Shown piece by piece: positions 1 through 7,598 of a DNA stretch of 64,000 bases. The position numbers and the translations under genes were made by a program. Where the stretch lies: NCBI RefSeq assembly GCF_025999835.1, contig NZ_AP025628.1, forward strand, positions 62,001 to 126,000. Direction: 5' to 3'. Position 1 is the stretch's first letter, and every line of letters begins with the position of its first letter. The DNA is from Caldinitratiruptor microaerophilus (GTDB taxonomy: Bacteria > Bacillota > Sulfobacillia > Symbiobacteriales > ZC4RG38). The notes below the pieces were generated by a model. The model did no database searches, was not told the DNA's origin, and was given only the letters and a program-made list of their open reading frames with translations.

Positions 1-249
1 CTTCCCGGCCAGGGAGAGCAGGCGGTTGCCGAGCCAGTACCGGCTCGAGCCCGGCGTCGACGTCACGAGGCCCCAGGCGGAGAGCTTCCGCAGGTACCGG
101 TAGACGGTGGAGGCCGGGATTCCGGCCTCCGCAGCGATCTCCGCCGCGGTCAGCCCTTCCGGGAATCGTTCGAGGGCGAACAGGATCTGCAGCCCGCGCT
201 CGAGCGACGCGAGACTGTCTTTATCACTCTGTGATAAATGCTTTCTCAT
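1..249 (-). CDS. IclR-family transcriptional regulator, N-terminal part (cut by window edge)
   Basis: The 83 visible codons run off the left edge of the window. They encode an N-terminal winged helix-turn-helix of the IclR type: LERGLQILFALERFP, then AAEIAAEAGIPASTVYRYL, then a wing ending in a YWLG segment. In this family a C-terminal effector domain would follow, and it lies outside the window. The ATG at 249 is the first in-frame start; the upstream ATG at 260 is in another frame and meets a stop almost at once. Two inverted repeats overlap the first codons and the start (220-257), which suggests autoregulation. The target pathway cannot be told from here. Confidence 0.8.
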   Translation of the reverse strand, partial: MRKHLSQSDKDSLASLERGLQILFALERFPEGLTAAEIAAEAGIPASTVYRYLRKLSAWGLVTSTPGSSRYWLGNRLLSLAGK

Positions 250-257
250 AATATGAG
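220..257. promoter_or_regulatory. Two inverted repeats at the start of the IclR-type gene (candidate operator)
   Basis: TTTATCAC-TCT-GTGATAAA (220-238) is a perfect 8+3+8 inverted repeat inside codons 4-10. CTCATA-A-TATGAG (245-257) is a 6+1+6 repeat that covers the start codon. Both are AT-rich in a GC-rich genome. IclR proteins usually bind short palindromes near their own promoter, so autoregulation is a fair inference; binding itself is not shown. Confidence 0.4.
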
Positions 258-304
258 CATTCGTTCCCGACGTGGCAATTCCCTGCTGGCCATGTCAGCG
301 GCGA

Positions 305-341
305 AGAAAAAACAGGCGCCCCCCGGAAGCTCCGAGGGGCG
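305..341 (-). terminator. Intrinsic terminator downstream of hemQ
   Basis: Read on the minus strand, CGCCCCTCGGA, loop GCT, TCCGGGGGGCG forms an 11-bp stem with one G-U pair, followed within four bases by a run of six T. It lies about 20 bp after the hemQ stop. Confidence 0.8.
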
Positions 342-360
342 GGACCGTGGCGCCGGGCGT

Positions 361-1119
361 CTAGACGCCGAGGTACTCCGGCAGGTCCTCCGGTTGGAGG
401 CGCAGGCCCACGTAGAACGGGCCGAAGACGGCGTAGCGGGCGCTCACCTCGTCGAACCGCATCTCGTAGACGAGCTTCTTGAACTGCAGCGGATCGTCCG
501 CGAAGAGCGTGACGCCCCATTCCCAGTCGTCGAGCCCCATCGCCCCGGTGATCACCTGCGTCACCAGACCCGCGTACTTCCGCCCGGTGGCCCCGTGTGC
601 GGCCATGAGCTCGGCCCGCCGCTCCGGCGGGAGCATGAACCAGTTGTCCTCGCCTTCGCGCTTCTTGTTCATCGGGTAGAAGCAGATGTGCGAGGTGTCC
701 GGGATCCGGGGCTTCAGGCGGCGCTGCAGGTACGCCTGTGTTTCCGGGCTTGCCGTCTCCCCGCCGCGGGCGCCTTCCCCGTGCCGGCTCAGCTCGACCA
801 CCGAGACGAAGGAGGTCGTCTGGCGGGTGACGCCCGCCAGCCGGGTCTTGTCGAAGGCCAGCTCAAGGTCCCGCAGGTCCCGGAGAGTCGGGCGGAAGTG
901 GAGGATCAGGAGGTCGCCCTTGTGGCCGAGCACGCTGTAGATGGCGCTGCTGCCTTCCGGGCTGTCCTCCACCTTCTGGCAGGATGTGAAGAAGGCAACG
1001 GCTTCCTTCACGGCATCGTCCCGCTGGCCGGGGGAGAGGCGCTTCCACGCCTCCCAGTCGACCTTCCGCAGGTCGTGCAGGGCGTACCATCCCTCGAGGG
1101 TCTCGGGGGCCGATGGCAT
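361..1119 (-). CDS. hemQ: Coproheme decarboxylase HemQ (chlorite dismutase family)
   Basis: 252 aa, normal length for HemQ, which converts Fe-coproporphyrin III to heme b by two peroxide-dependent decarboxylations in the coproporphyrin-dependent pathway of Gram-positive bacteria. The N-terminal half begins EGWYALHDLR and carries the first ferredoxin-like fold. The C-terminal half has CFYPMNKKR with the catalytic Tyr (Y148), NWFMLP, and the proximal heme His in LMAAHGATG (H175), followed by a TQVITG segment and DDWEWGVTLF. The start has a GGGAGGGG ribosome binding site. It lies 45 bp downstream of the dehydrogenase gene on the same strand, so the two may be co-transcribed, and a U-tract terminator follows. 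No other heme gene is nearby. Confidence 0.95.
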   Translation of the reverse strand: MPSAPETLEGWYALHDLRKVDWEAWKRLSPGQRDDAVKEAVAFFTSCQKVEDSPEGSSAIYSVLGHKGDLLILHFRPTLRDLRDLELAFDKTRLAGVTRQTTSFVSVVELSRHGEGARGGETASPETQAYLQRRLKPRIPDTSHICFYPMNKKREGEDNWFMLPPERRAELMAAHGATGRKYAGLVTQVITGAMGLDDWEWGVTLFADDPLQFKKLVYEMRFDEVSARYAVFGPFYVGLRLQPEDLPEYLGV

Positions 1120-1164
1120 GGCAAATCCCCTCCCGTGGGTATCGGTGCAGCGCCGGTGCTCCGC

Positions 1165-2067
1165 CTAGGCCCGCTCCGGGCCGGCGGGGCCACGCGCTAC
1201 CGAGCGCGTGAACGCTGCGATCGCTGCGAAGTCCTGATCGCCGAGGCCGGCGGCACGGGCCGCTGCGTACGCCCCGTGCGCCGCAGCCGCCGCGGGGAGC
1301 GCCGTCCCCAGCCGGTGGGCCTCCAGGAGGGCCAGACCCAGGTCCTTCTCCATCCAGCGGAGCTGAAAGGCGGGCGGGAAGTCCCCCGACTGCATGAGCG
1401 GGGCCTTCATCCGGACGATGGGAGCGCCTGCCGGACCTTCCATGAGCATCCGAACGATCGCGTCCCGCTCGAGGCCGAGCCCGTCGGCCAGCGCCAGCGC
1501 CTCGCCCAGCGCGGCGACGAGGGTGCCGGTGAGCATGTTCGCCACGATCTTGGCCGCGGCCCCCTGTCCCGCGGCACCGAAGTGGTGCACGCTCTGGCCC
1601 ATGGCGTCGAGAACCGGTCGCGCCCGGGTGAGCGCCTCCGGGTTCCCGCCCACCAGGAACGTGAGCGTACCGTCGGTCGCGGGCTTCACGCTGCCCAGGA
1701 CCGGGGCGTCCAGGTACTCCACGCGGGCTCTTGCAGCCGCCTCCGCCATCTCCCGGGCCGCCGACGGGCCGATGGTCGAGGCGTCGATCCACACGGCGCC
1801 ACTCCGGCAGGCGGCGAGGAAGCCGTCCGTCCCCAGGGCGACCTGCCGGACCGCGGCCGGGTCGCCCAGCATGGTCACGATGAAATCGGCCCCGCGAACG
1901 GCTTCCCGGGGAGTGCCGGCCAATCGCCCGCCGGCCTCCACCAGCGGCTGGCCCTTCTCGGGAGTCCGGTTCCACCCGGTGACGGAAAAGCCCTTGCGCT
2001 GCAGGTTCAGAGCCATGGGCAGGCCCATCTGGCCCAGCCCCAGGAAGGCGACGGTGGTCTCCGGCAC
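1165..2067 (-). CDS. NAD(P)-dependent beta-hydroxyacid dehydrogenase (3-hydroxyisobutyrate dehydrogenase/GLYR family)
   Basis: About 300 aa. The Rossmann motif FLGLGQMGLPMA is at residues 8-19, the substrate-binding DAPVLGS segment near 120, and the catalytic Lys in GAAAKIVANM at about 173, all hallmarks of the beta-hydroxyacid dehydrogenase family. Typical substrates are 3-hydroxyisobutyrate, tartronate semialdehyde, glyoxylate or succinic semialdehyde; the sequence does not decide between them. I chose the GTG at 2067, preceded by AGAGGAG, over the longer reading from 2118, because it starts just before the Rossmann strand. It precedes hemQ on the same strand, but no functional link is obvious. 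Confidence 0.85.
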   Translation of the reverse strand: MPETTVAFLGLGQMGLPMALNLQRKGFSVTGWNRTPEKGQPLVEAGGRLAGTPREAVRGADFIVTMLGDPAAVRQVALGTDGFLAACRSGAVWIDASTIGPSAAREMAEAAARARVEYLDAPVLGSVKPATDGTLTFLVGGNPEALTRARPVLDAMGQSVHHFGAAGQGAAAKIVANMLTGTLVAALGEALALADGLGLERDAIVRMLMEGPAGAPIVRMKAPLMQSGDFPPAFQLRWMEKDLGLALLEAHRLGTALPAAAAAHGAYAAARAAGLGDQDFAAIAAFTRSVARGPAGPERA

Positions 2068-2277
2068 GGGTCGGCTCGCTCCTCTCTGCCAGCTAGTCTG
2101 TCTCAATGATGGTAACACGAAAGTACGTGGCTGACGAAGGCGGGGTGGTACAAGCCATGTCGGTGGCGCCCGGTTCCGCGTGGGTGGCGGATCCCGTAGG
2201 CAGTCCGCAGCCGTCCGCCGTGAGCGGTCGGCACGCGCCAGGCATGCTGTGAGCGAAGGCGAGTCCCGAGGTCGATG

Positions 2278-2324
2278 TGCAGAAGAGGATCCGCGAAGAA
2301 AAGTCTAGCGGATCCTCTTCTGCA
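2278..2324. repeat. Perfect 17-bp inverted repeat in a 646-bp gene-free stretch
   Basis: TGCAGAAGAGGATCCGC (2278-2294) and its exact reverse complement (2308-2324) flank a 13-nt spacer. No T-run follows on either strand, so it is not a standard intrinsic terminator. The rest of 2068-2584 shows no coding signature or RNA element that I recognise. Confidence 0.75.
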
Positions 2325-2584
2325 CTACTGGGCCCTCCGTCGGGGGTGTTCGCCCTCGTAGAGTTCACAGAACGTCAGTCATGCGTCCCCATGGTGTCGT
2401 GCGAACGCCTCCTTCGGCCCGCTTCGTTGCCTGTCCGGGCTCCTGCTGTGCAAATCGGGAGCCGCTGGCCGGCGGCTTGTGGGTGCTGTACTGCACTACG
2501 TACCACGGTGGGGACGCTCGTTCTTCGTAGCGGAACCGCACTAGCACGGGTCGGGGCGGCGCGGGCGGCGCCGGAGGGCGGCCG

Positions 2585-2623
2585 TGGAGTGGCAACGCAC
2601 ATGGAGTGGCACGTGGAGTGGCA
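2585..2623. repeat. Three direct copies of TGGAGTGGCA just upstream of a promoter
   Basis: Copies lie at 2585-2594, 2602-2611 and 2614-2623, with start-to-start spacings of 17 and 12 bp. The last ends 5 bp before the -35 box of the sdpR-like promoter. This could be an activator or repressor site cluster, but the function is inferred from position only. Confidence 0.5.
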
Positions 2624-2628
2624 ACCCC

Positions 2629-2657
2629 TTGACGTGCGCCGCGTCGGGACCTATACT
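2629..2657 (+). promoter_or_regulatory. Sigma-A promoter for the sdpR-sdpI pair
   Basis: TTGACG (-35), 17-bp spacer, TATACT (-10). A TTAG-N8-CTAA partial inverted repeat sits just downstream (about 2670-2685), where an autorepressor of the SdpR type could bind. Confidence 0.75.
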
Positions 2658-2713
2658 GGGCGCGGACAGTTAGACAGATAGCTAATTATACAATCGCCGA
2701 GGTGGTGCACGGG

Positions 2714-3016
2714 ATGGGGCCGCTCAACGAGGTGTTCCGGGCCATTGCCGACCCCACCCGGCGGGAGATCCTGCGCCTCCTGCGCCGGGGTGACATGACC
2801 GCCGGGGAGATTGCCGGCCACTTCGCCATCTCGAAGCCGAGCATCTCCCATCACCTCGGTGTGCTCAAGCAGGCGGGTCTGGTCCTCGACGTGCGCCGGG
2901 GCCAGAACATCGTCTACAGCCTGAACACGACGGTCTTCCAGGACGTCCTCACCTGGCTCGTCCAGTTCACCGAACGGGGAGGGGGTTCCGGTGACGGTGA
3001 CGCCGCGCCGGTATGA
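2714..3016 (+). CDS. ArsR/SmtB-family repressor, SdpR-like
   Basis: About 100 aa with a winged helix: IADPTRREILRLL, AGEIAGHFAISKPSISHHL as the recognition helix, and a VLDVRRGQNIVYSL wing. No metal-binding Cys cluster is visible, which fits the SdpR autorepressor type rather than a metal sensor. I chose the ATG at 2714 because a GAGGTG ribosome binding site lies 9 bp upstream; an in-frame GTG at 2702 is possible. The gene overlaps the SdpI-like gene by 26 bp, so the two are translationally linked. In B. subtilis SdpR represses sdpRI until SdpI binds toxin. No sdpC toxin gene is visible here. Confidence 0.88.
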   Translation: MGPLNEVFRAIADPTRREILRLLRRGDMTAGEIAGHFAISKPSISHHLGVLKQAGLVLDVRRGQNIVYSLNTTVFQDVLTWLVQFTERGGGSGDGDAAPV

Positions 3017-3680
3017 CGTGCGTGAGCAGCTTCGCGGCGACTGGCTGCTCCTCCTGCTGCTGGCGGTGGGGCTCGTGGTCGGGATGGTCGTGGCGCCGAA
3101 TCTGAGCGGACCGGTCCCCATCCACTGGAACGCGCGCGGCGAGCCCGACGGCTTCCTGGCTCCACCCTGGGGCGCGGTGATCCACCCCCTCGTCGGCGCG
3201 GCGGTGTACCTCGGGCTCCTCGTGCTGCCGCTGATCGACCCGAGCCGGGCGAACTACCCCCTGTTCGCCGGCACGGTCCGGGCCATCCGCTGGGTGCTGG
3301 TCCTGACCGCCCTCGGGCTGCACGCGGTGGGGCTCCTGGTGGCGCTTGGTCACCGCCTCGATTCGGGCCGCGCCGTGATCGGGGCCGTCGGGCTCTTGTT
3401 CCTCATCCTGGGAAACGTGCTCGGCCGCGTGCGCCACAACTGGTTCATCGGGATCCGGACTCCGTGGACGCTGGCCAGCGAGGCGGTCTGGCAGCGCACC
3501 CACCGCCTCGCCGCCCCGATCTGGGTCCTGGGCGGAGCGGTGGGCATCCTGTCGGCGGCCCTCCTCCCCCCGAGGCCTCGTGCGGCCGTCTTCGGGGCGG
3601 CCGTCGCCGTGATGGTCGTCGTACCGGTCGTCTACTCCTACCTGGAGTGGCGGCGGACCGGGGCCGGGGAATCGTCGTGA
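2991..3680 (+). CDS. SdpI-family integral membrane protein (immunity/signal transduction type)
   Basis: 229 aa, mostly membrane segments (about six). The N-terminal DUF1648 part has HWNARGEPDGF at residues 45-55, and the C-terminal SdpI part has the GNVLGRVRHNWFIGIRTPW block. In B. subtilis SdpI gives immunity to the SdpC toxin and sequesters SdpR at the membrane. The GTG start at 2991 overlaps the ArsR-type gene by 26 bp with GGGAGGGGG just before it. The pair forms a short operon from the promoter at 2629. Whether it protects against a peptide or only senses membrane stress is not decided by the sequence. Confidence 0.88.
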   Translation: MTVTPRRYDVREQLRGDWLLLLLLAVGLVVGMVVAPNLSGPVPIHWNARGEPDGFLAPPWGAVIHPLVGAAVYLGLLVLPLIDPSRANYPLFAGTVRAIRWVLVLTALGLHAVGLLVALGHRLDSGRAVIGAVGLLFLILGNVLGRVRHNWFIGIRTPWTLASEAVWQRTHRLAAPIWVLGGAVGILSAALLPPRPRAAVFGAAVAVMVVVPVVYSYLEWRRTGAGESS

Positions 3681-3984
3681 GGGCCGCCCATGGGAGGCGG
3701 GACACGGGCACAGGCTCGAGCGGGAGCGGTTCTACTTCGCGGGGGTCGGGGAAACGAGATGCTTCAGCGAGACTGGCAGGTTGCCCGCATGATGCCCGCC
3801 CCCCGCATGCGGCTGGGGTTCTCCCCGGTCAAGGTCGTGTCGAAGCCCACGCCTGCACGCATCCTCCAGCACGTGGCGATTTGCAGCGGGAGCCATGACC
3901 CGGCCACGGCGCCGAACACCCCCACCGGTTCGCTTGGTAAAGTGTGCGTACTTCGGGGTGGCCCCGCCTCGTCGGGCACCCGCG
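3681..3984. other. Gene-free stretch
   Basis: About 300 bp between the convergent SdpI-like and DUF393 genes. Open frames cross it but none has a ribosome binding site, domain signature or neighbour logic that I can support. I see no repeat, terminator hairpin or RNA element with confidence. Confidence 0.4.
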
Positions 3985-4338
3985 TCAGCCTCCAGGTGGC
4001 CGGATCCGGCGTCCCACTGCGACCCGATCGTAAAGCCGGCGGCCCGGCGTGGTGCGGGACAGGATCCAGAGGAAAGGAGCGGCCGGCCAAAGGAGCGGCA
4101 GCCGCAGGGCGACCTGGACGAGGGCGCTCATCCCCTCGTACGGCCGGCCGCCCTCCGCCGGCACGGCGTGGAGCCGGCGGCGGACCCGCGCCGGGTCCAG
4201 TCCCATCGCCTCGGCGATGCCGGGCTCGCGCAGCGACACCACCTCGACGAGGCCGAGCCAGTCGAGCCGGCGGATCCATGCCGCCGCGCGGGAGCACGTC
4301 GGGCACCACCCGTCGTAGAGCACGCGCAGGCCGCGCAC
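3985..4338 (-). CDS. DUF393 (DCC family) thiol-disulfide oxidoreductase
   Basis: 117 aa. The family signature is VLYDGWCPTCS at residues 6-16, a thioredoxin-like CxxC active site, with length and C-terminal hydrophobic stretch (LPLLWPAAPFLW) normal for the family. These small proteins are thought to act in thiol-disulfide exchange, with partners unknown. It sits divergent from the DUF420 membrane protein. No ribosome binding site stronger than AGGTGCG is visible, so the exact start is less sure. Confidence 0.85.
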   Translation of the reverse strand: MRGLRVLYDGWCPTCSRAAAWIRRLDWLGLVEVVSLREPGIAEAMGLDPARVRRRLHAVPAEGGRPYEGMSALVQVALRLPLLWPAAPFLWILSRTTPGRRLYDRVAVGRRIRPPGG

Positions 4339-4427
4339 ACGCGCGCACCTCCCGTATCGGTCCCGCCGAACAGGGGGCGGCCCGGGGCAGCAGGAGTTCG
4401 GAAACCGGGTGGTCGAAAAAAGAACGC

Positions 4428-4865
4428 ATGCTGCAGAACCCCGTGGCCCTCCTTGCCGGGGCCAACGCGCTGCTGAACGCGACGAGCGCCGTGCTGATGG
4501 TCGCCGGCCTCCGGTTCATCCGCCGTGGGGATCGGGACCGGCACATGCGCCGGATGCTGGCCGCCGCCGTCCTGCAGGGGGTCTTCCTGATCCTGTACGT
4601 GATCCGCACCGGGCTTTACGGCACCACGCCCTTCCAGGGGCCGGGGCCCCTGCGGGTCGCGTACCTGGCGCTTCTCGGGAGCCACATGTTCCTGGCGATC
4701 ATCGCCGCGCCGCTCGTCGTGCTGACCCTGTGGTGGGCGCTCCGGGGTGACCTGGCCCGCCACCGCCGGCTGGCCCGGTGGACCTACCCGATGTGGCTGT
4801 ACGTCTCGGTCACGGGGCCGCTCGTGTTCGTCATGCTGTACGGCTTCGGCCGTCCGGGGGCGTAG
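4428..4865 (+). CDS. DUF420 family membrane protein
   Basis: About 145 aa with four predicted membrane segments: NALLNATSAVLMVAGL, MLAAAVLQGVFLILYVI, YLALLGSHMFLAIIAAPLV and WLYVSVTGPLVFVMLY. Conserved histidines occur in GSHMFL and LARHRRLARWTYP. Members (YozB of Bacillus and relatives) have been linked to cytochrome oxidase maturation, but no oxidase genes are visible here. The longer open frame upstream to 3690 lacks any membrane or domain signature, so the ATG at 4428 is preferred even though its ribosome binding site is poor. Confidence 0.82.
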   Translation: MLQNPVALLAGANALLNATSAVLMVAGLRFIRRGDRDRHMRRMLAAAVLQGVFLILYVIRTGLYGTTPFQGPGPLRVAYLALLGSHMFLAIIAAPLVVLTLWWALRGDLARHRRLARWTYPMWLYVSVTGPLVFVMLYGFGRPGA

Positions 4866-4906
4866 CGGAAAGGCTTCCTCAGGCTGCCTCCGGGGCGCCG
4901 CGGGCC

Positions 4907-5812
4907 CTAGAGGCGGCCCTCCCGCCGGAGCCCCTCCACGGCGCCCTGCACCGCTTCCCGGAGGGGGCGCGGGGTGACGCCCAGGTCCCGCTCGGCGGGG
5001 CCGGGGTCGCCCACGTTGCCAGCTTCGAGCATGGCGATCTCGTCGGTGGTGGCCGGCGGGTTCGGGGTCAGCCGCTCGAGCACGGCGGCGACCGGCCGCA
5101 TGACCGCCAGCGGCACGTGCAGCCGGCCCTTGCGGATGCCCATGGCGGCCATGATCTCCGCGATGAAGTCCTCGAAGCTCACGCGCTCGGGCCCCGCCAG
5201 GTCGTAGGTCCGGCCGCGAGCCGCGGGGACCTCGAGGGCTCGCCGGAAGGCCCGGGCCACGTCGCGGCGGTCGACCGGCTGGACGGGGTACCGCCCCGTG
5301 CCCGGGATCGGGACGAAGGGCGCCTTCCGGATGAGCCCGGCGTACTCCTCCACGAACCCACCGGGTCCGACGACGAACGAGGGCCGGAAGATCGTGAACG
5401 GAATTCCGGAGGCGCGCACCGCCTCCTCGGCCTTCTTCTTCGCCTTCATGTAGCCGGTCGTGGGATTGTCCGTGAGGCCCAGGGCGCTCATGAGGACGAA
5501 GTGCTCGGCCCCGGCGTCCACCGCGGCCTGGACAGCGTGGACCGCCCCCTGCGCGGTGATCGCCTCGAAGGTCCGTGCTCCCCACTGCCGCCGGATGGCG
5601 ACGAGATGCACCACCGCACGGCACCCGCGTGCCGCCGCCCGCACGGACGCCGGGTCGGTGACGTCGCCGCGGGCGACCTCCGCCACCCAGGGCCGGATCG
5701 GGCCCGAGGTCGCCTCGGACCGGACCAGCGCCCGCACCGGGTGACCTGCCTCCGCCAGCTCCCGCACGATCTCCCGTCCGACGAAGCCCGTCGCCCCCGT
5801 GACCAGGATCAT
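4907..5812 (-). CDS. Atypical extended SDR, NAD(P)-binding epimerase/NDUFA9-like protein
   Basis: 301 aa starting MILVTGATGFVGREIV, a glycine-rich Rossmann motif at residues 5-11. The substrate half has GYMKAKKKAEEAVRASG (Tyr and Lys near 140-145), then TIFRPSFVVGPGG and a PVDRRDVARAF block, as in the NmrA/NDUFA9-like atypical SDRs. Many members no longer catalyse redox chemistry and act in quinone biosynthesis or complex assembly, so the activity is uncertain. The AGGAGG ribosome binding site 8 bp before the ATG at 5812 fixes the start. The longer open frame to 6184 crosses the tryptophanase remnant and is not real. Confidence 0.87.
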   Translation of the reverse strand: MILVTGATGFVGREIVRELAEAGHPVRALVRSEATSGPIRPWVAEVARGDVTDPASVRAAARGCRAVVHLVAIRRQWGARTFEAITAQGAVHAVQAAVDAGAEHFVLMSALGLTDNPTTGYMKAKKKAEEAVRASGIPFTIFRPSFVVGPGGFVEEYAGLIRKAPFVPIPGTGRYPVQPVDRRDVARAFRRALEVPAARGRTYDLAGPERVSFEDFIAEIMAAMGIRKGRLHVPLAVMRPVAAVLERLTPNPPATTDEIAMLEAGNVGDPGPAERDLGVTPRPLREAVQGAVEGLRREGRL

Positions 5813-5829
5813 GGCACGATCCTCCTTCC

Positions 5830-6099
5830 CTAGGCCGTGGCCGCCGGCACCGGCTCGAATCGGGCCGTGAAGTGGCGCAGGACCGCAGGCTCGTAGGTGA
5901 AACGCATGCCGGGTACCCGGTCCCGGCGTGCGTGGACGGCGATCAGGGCGTCGGCGACCACGTCCAGGTGCCGGTGGGTGTACACCCGGCGGGGGATGGC
6001 GAGGCGCGGGAACTCGGGCGATGCGCGCCTCCTTCGCTCCTTCGGGAGGAGGCGGAGGGGCTCCGCCATCCTGGCCTTGAACGGTTCGGCGTCGCGCAC
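5830..6099 (-). pseudogene. C-terminal remnant of tryptophanase/tyrosine phenol-lyase
   Basis: The last 60 or so codons (5830-6015) read [22 protein letters not shown] in two overlapping parts, then [19 protein letters not shown]. This is the typical C-terminus of the beta-eliminating lyases, which are normally about 460-480 aa. The PLP lysine and all upstream domains are absent, and the codons before the match (6016-6099) do not resemble the family. It is read as the stump left by a deletion of the 5' part of a lyase gene. It is unlikely to be functional. Confidence 0.7.
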
Positions 6100-6243
6100 G
6101 CGCGTCTCCTTCCCGATGCGGCGGGTGCTTCGGAGGACAGCCGCGGGGAGCAGAGAGAAGGCGGCGCGCGACCGAACCCGGCAACCGGTCCAGCGAAGAA
6201 CTTGGACGGCGTGGGCCGGGTCACCTCTGCGACTGGGGGCGAC

Positions 6244-6489
6244 CTACGGCTCCACGCGGTCCTGTGGTTCGGGGTCCTGTTCGGCGTTGCCGCCGCTGCC
6301 GTAGACCCGGCGCGTGGCGATGTGCGCCCAGACCGCGCCGGCATCGGTCCGGGCGAGCACCTGTCCCGTGGGCGATTTCCTCCGCGCCGCCTCGTCGTCG
6401 CCGGCGGGCGGCGCCGGCCTGGTCGCCGGGGCCGGGGCGGATTGCGGCGGAGACTGCGAGCTACGCTGCGTGCGAGAAGCGTCCGGCAT
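6244..6489 (-). CDS. Small hypothetical protein, Pro/Ala-rich N-terminus
   Basis: 81 aa: a low-complexity, proline- and glutamine-rich first third, then GQVLARTDAGAVWAHIATRRVYG and an acidic tail. A good GGAGG ribosome binding site lies 9 bp before the ATG at 6489, which is the main reason to accept it. I do not recognise a family. It lies just downstream of the MetX-like gene on the same strand (55 bp gap) and could be its operon partner. It could also be a chance frame in GC-rich DNA. Confidence 0.4.
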   Translation of the reverse strand: MPDASRTQRSSQSPPQSAPAPATRPAPPAGDDEAARRKSPTGQVLARTDAGAVWAHIATRRVYGSGGNAEQDPEPQDRVEP

Positions 6490-6544
6490 GTCGGTTCGCC
6501 TCCGGTTCGTGTCGCCCGCTAGTGTGCCCCGGCACCGGCACCCA

Positions 6545-7579
6545 TCACGTCTCCGCCAGGAAGCGGCGCACGGCAACTTCGAACCGGTCGGCCTCGACGA
6601 CGCCGGCCAGGTGCCCCCCATCGGTCTCGACGACCTCGCACCGGGCGTCCTTGCCGAGCCGCTGCAGCCGATCGGCCAGATCCAGGCTGTGCGAGGGCGG
6701 GAAGAAGAGGTCCGTGCGGACCGGCAGGAGGAGGACGCCTGCCCGGACACGCGCCAGGGCCGCCTCCAGGCTGCCGTGCGGGGCGGCCAGGTCGAAGGCC
6801 TGCCACTTGCGGATCATGGCGACGAAGTGGCTGGCGTGCCAGCCCGCAGCCCGCTCCCGGGCGATCGCCCACACCGCTTCCCGGGGATCGCCGCCCGGAA
6901 GGTTGCGCTCCGCCCAGGCGGGACCGCGGGCGGTCACGGTGAGGAGGAACGCGGCGCGCGTGAGGCCGTCCACCGGCTCCGGGCCTCCGTGGTAGTCGCC
7001 GCCCTGCCAGCGCGGGTCGGCCTCGATGGCCGCCGCCGCGGCCTCGGCCGGCACCAGCGCGGTGAACGCCGGGGTCCGGGCCGCGGTGACGGCGGCCACG
7101 ACGGCCCGGGGCACGTCCGGGAACTCGACCGCCCAGGTGAGGGCCTGGTAGCCGCCCATGGACGGGCCGCCGACGAGGGCGAGCCGGTCCACCCCCAGGT
7201 GGCGGAGCAGTTCCCGCTGCAGCCGCACGTCATCCCGCACGTTCAGCGGCGGAAAGCGCTTCCCGTACGGCCGGCCGGTCTCCGGGTCGCCCGTGGCCGG
7301 TCCGGTGCTGACCTCCTCCCGGTTGAGGTTCGCCAGCATGCTCGGGCAGATCACGAAGTAGCGGTCCGTGTCGATCGCTTTCCCCGGCCCGACGAGCCCC
7401 TCCCACCAGCCGCCCGGCCCGGCGGCCCGGGTGTCGCCGCTGAAGTGGTGGCAGACCAGGACGGCGTTGTCGCGGGCCGGGTTCAGCCGCCCCCAGGTGC
7501 GGTACCCGATCCGGACCGGGATCTCCGCCCCCGACTCCAGGCGGAACCGGGGCAGAGAGAAGACGGCGCGCGCCTCCAA
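6545..7579 (-). CDS. Alpha/beta-hydrolase of the homoserine O-acetyltransferase (MetX) family
   Basis: 344 aa, typical length. The nucleophile elbow is LVGGPSMGGYQAL with Ser140; the other triad members are the Asp in PVRTDLFFPPSHS and the His in DGGHLAGV near the C-terminus. CHHFSGDTRAAG and the WWEGLVGPGKAIDT block are family features. Some MetX-like proteins are true homoserine or serine acyltransferases and others are plain hydrolases; the GPSMGG variation from the common GGSMGG leaves this open. Start is TTG at 7579 with GGGGGGAAG upstream. It follows the SDR gene by 20 bp on the same strand, suggesting an operon not devoted to methionine. Confidence 0.8.
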   Translation of the reverse strand: MEARAVFSLPRFRLESGAEIPVRIGYRTWGRLNPARDNAVLVCHHFSGDTRAAGPGGWWEGLVGPGKAIDTDRYFVICPSMLANLNREEVSTGPATGDPETGRPYGKRFPPLNVRDDVRLQRELLRHLGVDRLALVGGPSMGGYQALTWAVEFPDVPRAVVAAVTAARTPAFTALVPAEAAAAAIEADPRWQGGDYHGGPEPVDGLTRAAFLLTVTARGPAWAERNLPGGDPREAVWAIARERAAGWHASHFVAMIRKWQAFDLAAPHGSLEAALARVRAGVLLLPVRTDLFFPPSHSLDLADRLQRLGKDARCEVVETDGGHLAGVVEADRFEVAVRRFLAET

Positions 7580-7598
7580 GCGTTCTTCCCCCCGGGGG

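Noticed and set aside
238-2109. 623-codon plus-strand open frame
   Set aside because: It is antisense to hemQ and the beta-hydroxyacid dehydrogenase, both of which have clear motifs and ribosome binding sites. Long antisense frames are expected at this GC content.
3690-4427. Long N-terminal extension of the DUF420 protein
   Set aside because: The extension is Arg/Gly/Pro-rich, antisense to the DUF393 gene and without membrane segments.
4128-5624. 498-codon minus-strand open frame
   Set aside because: Runs across the DUF420, DUF393 and SDR genes in the wrong frame and has only Arg/Gly/Pro-rich low-complexity sequence.
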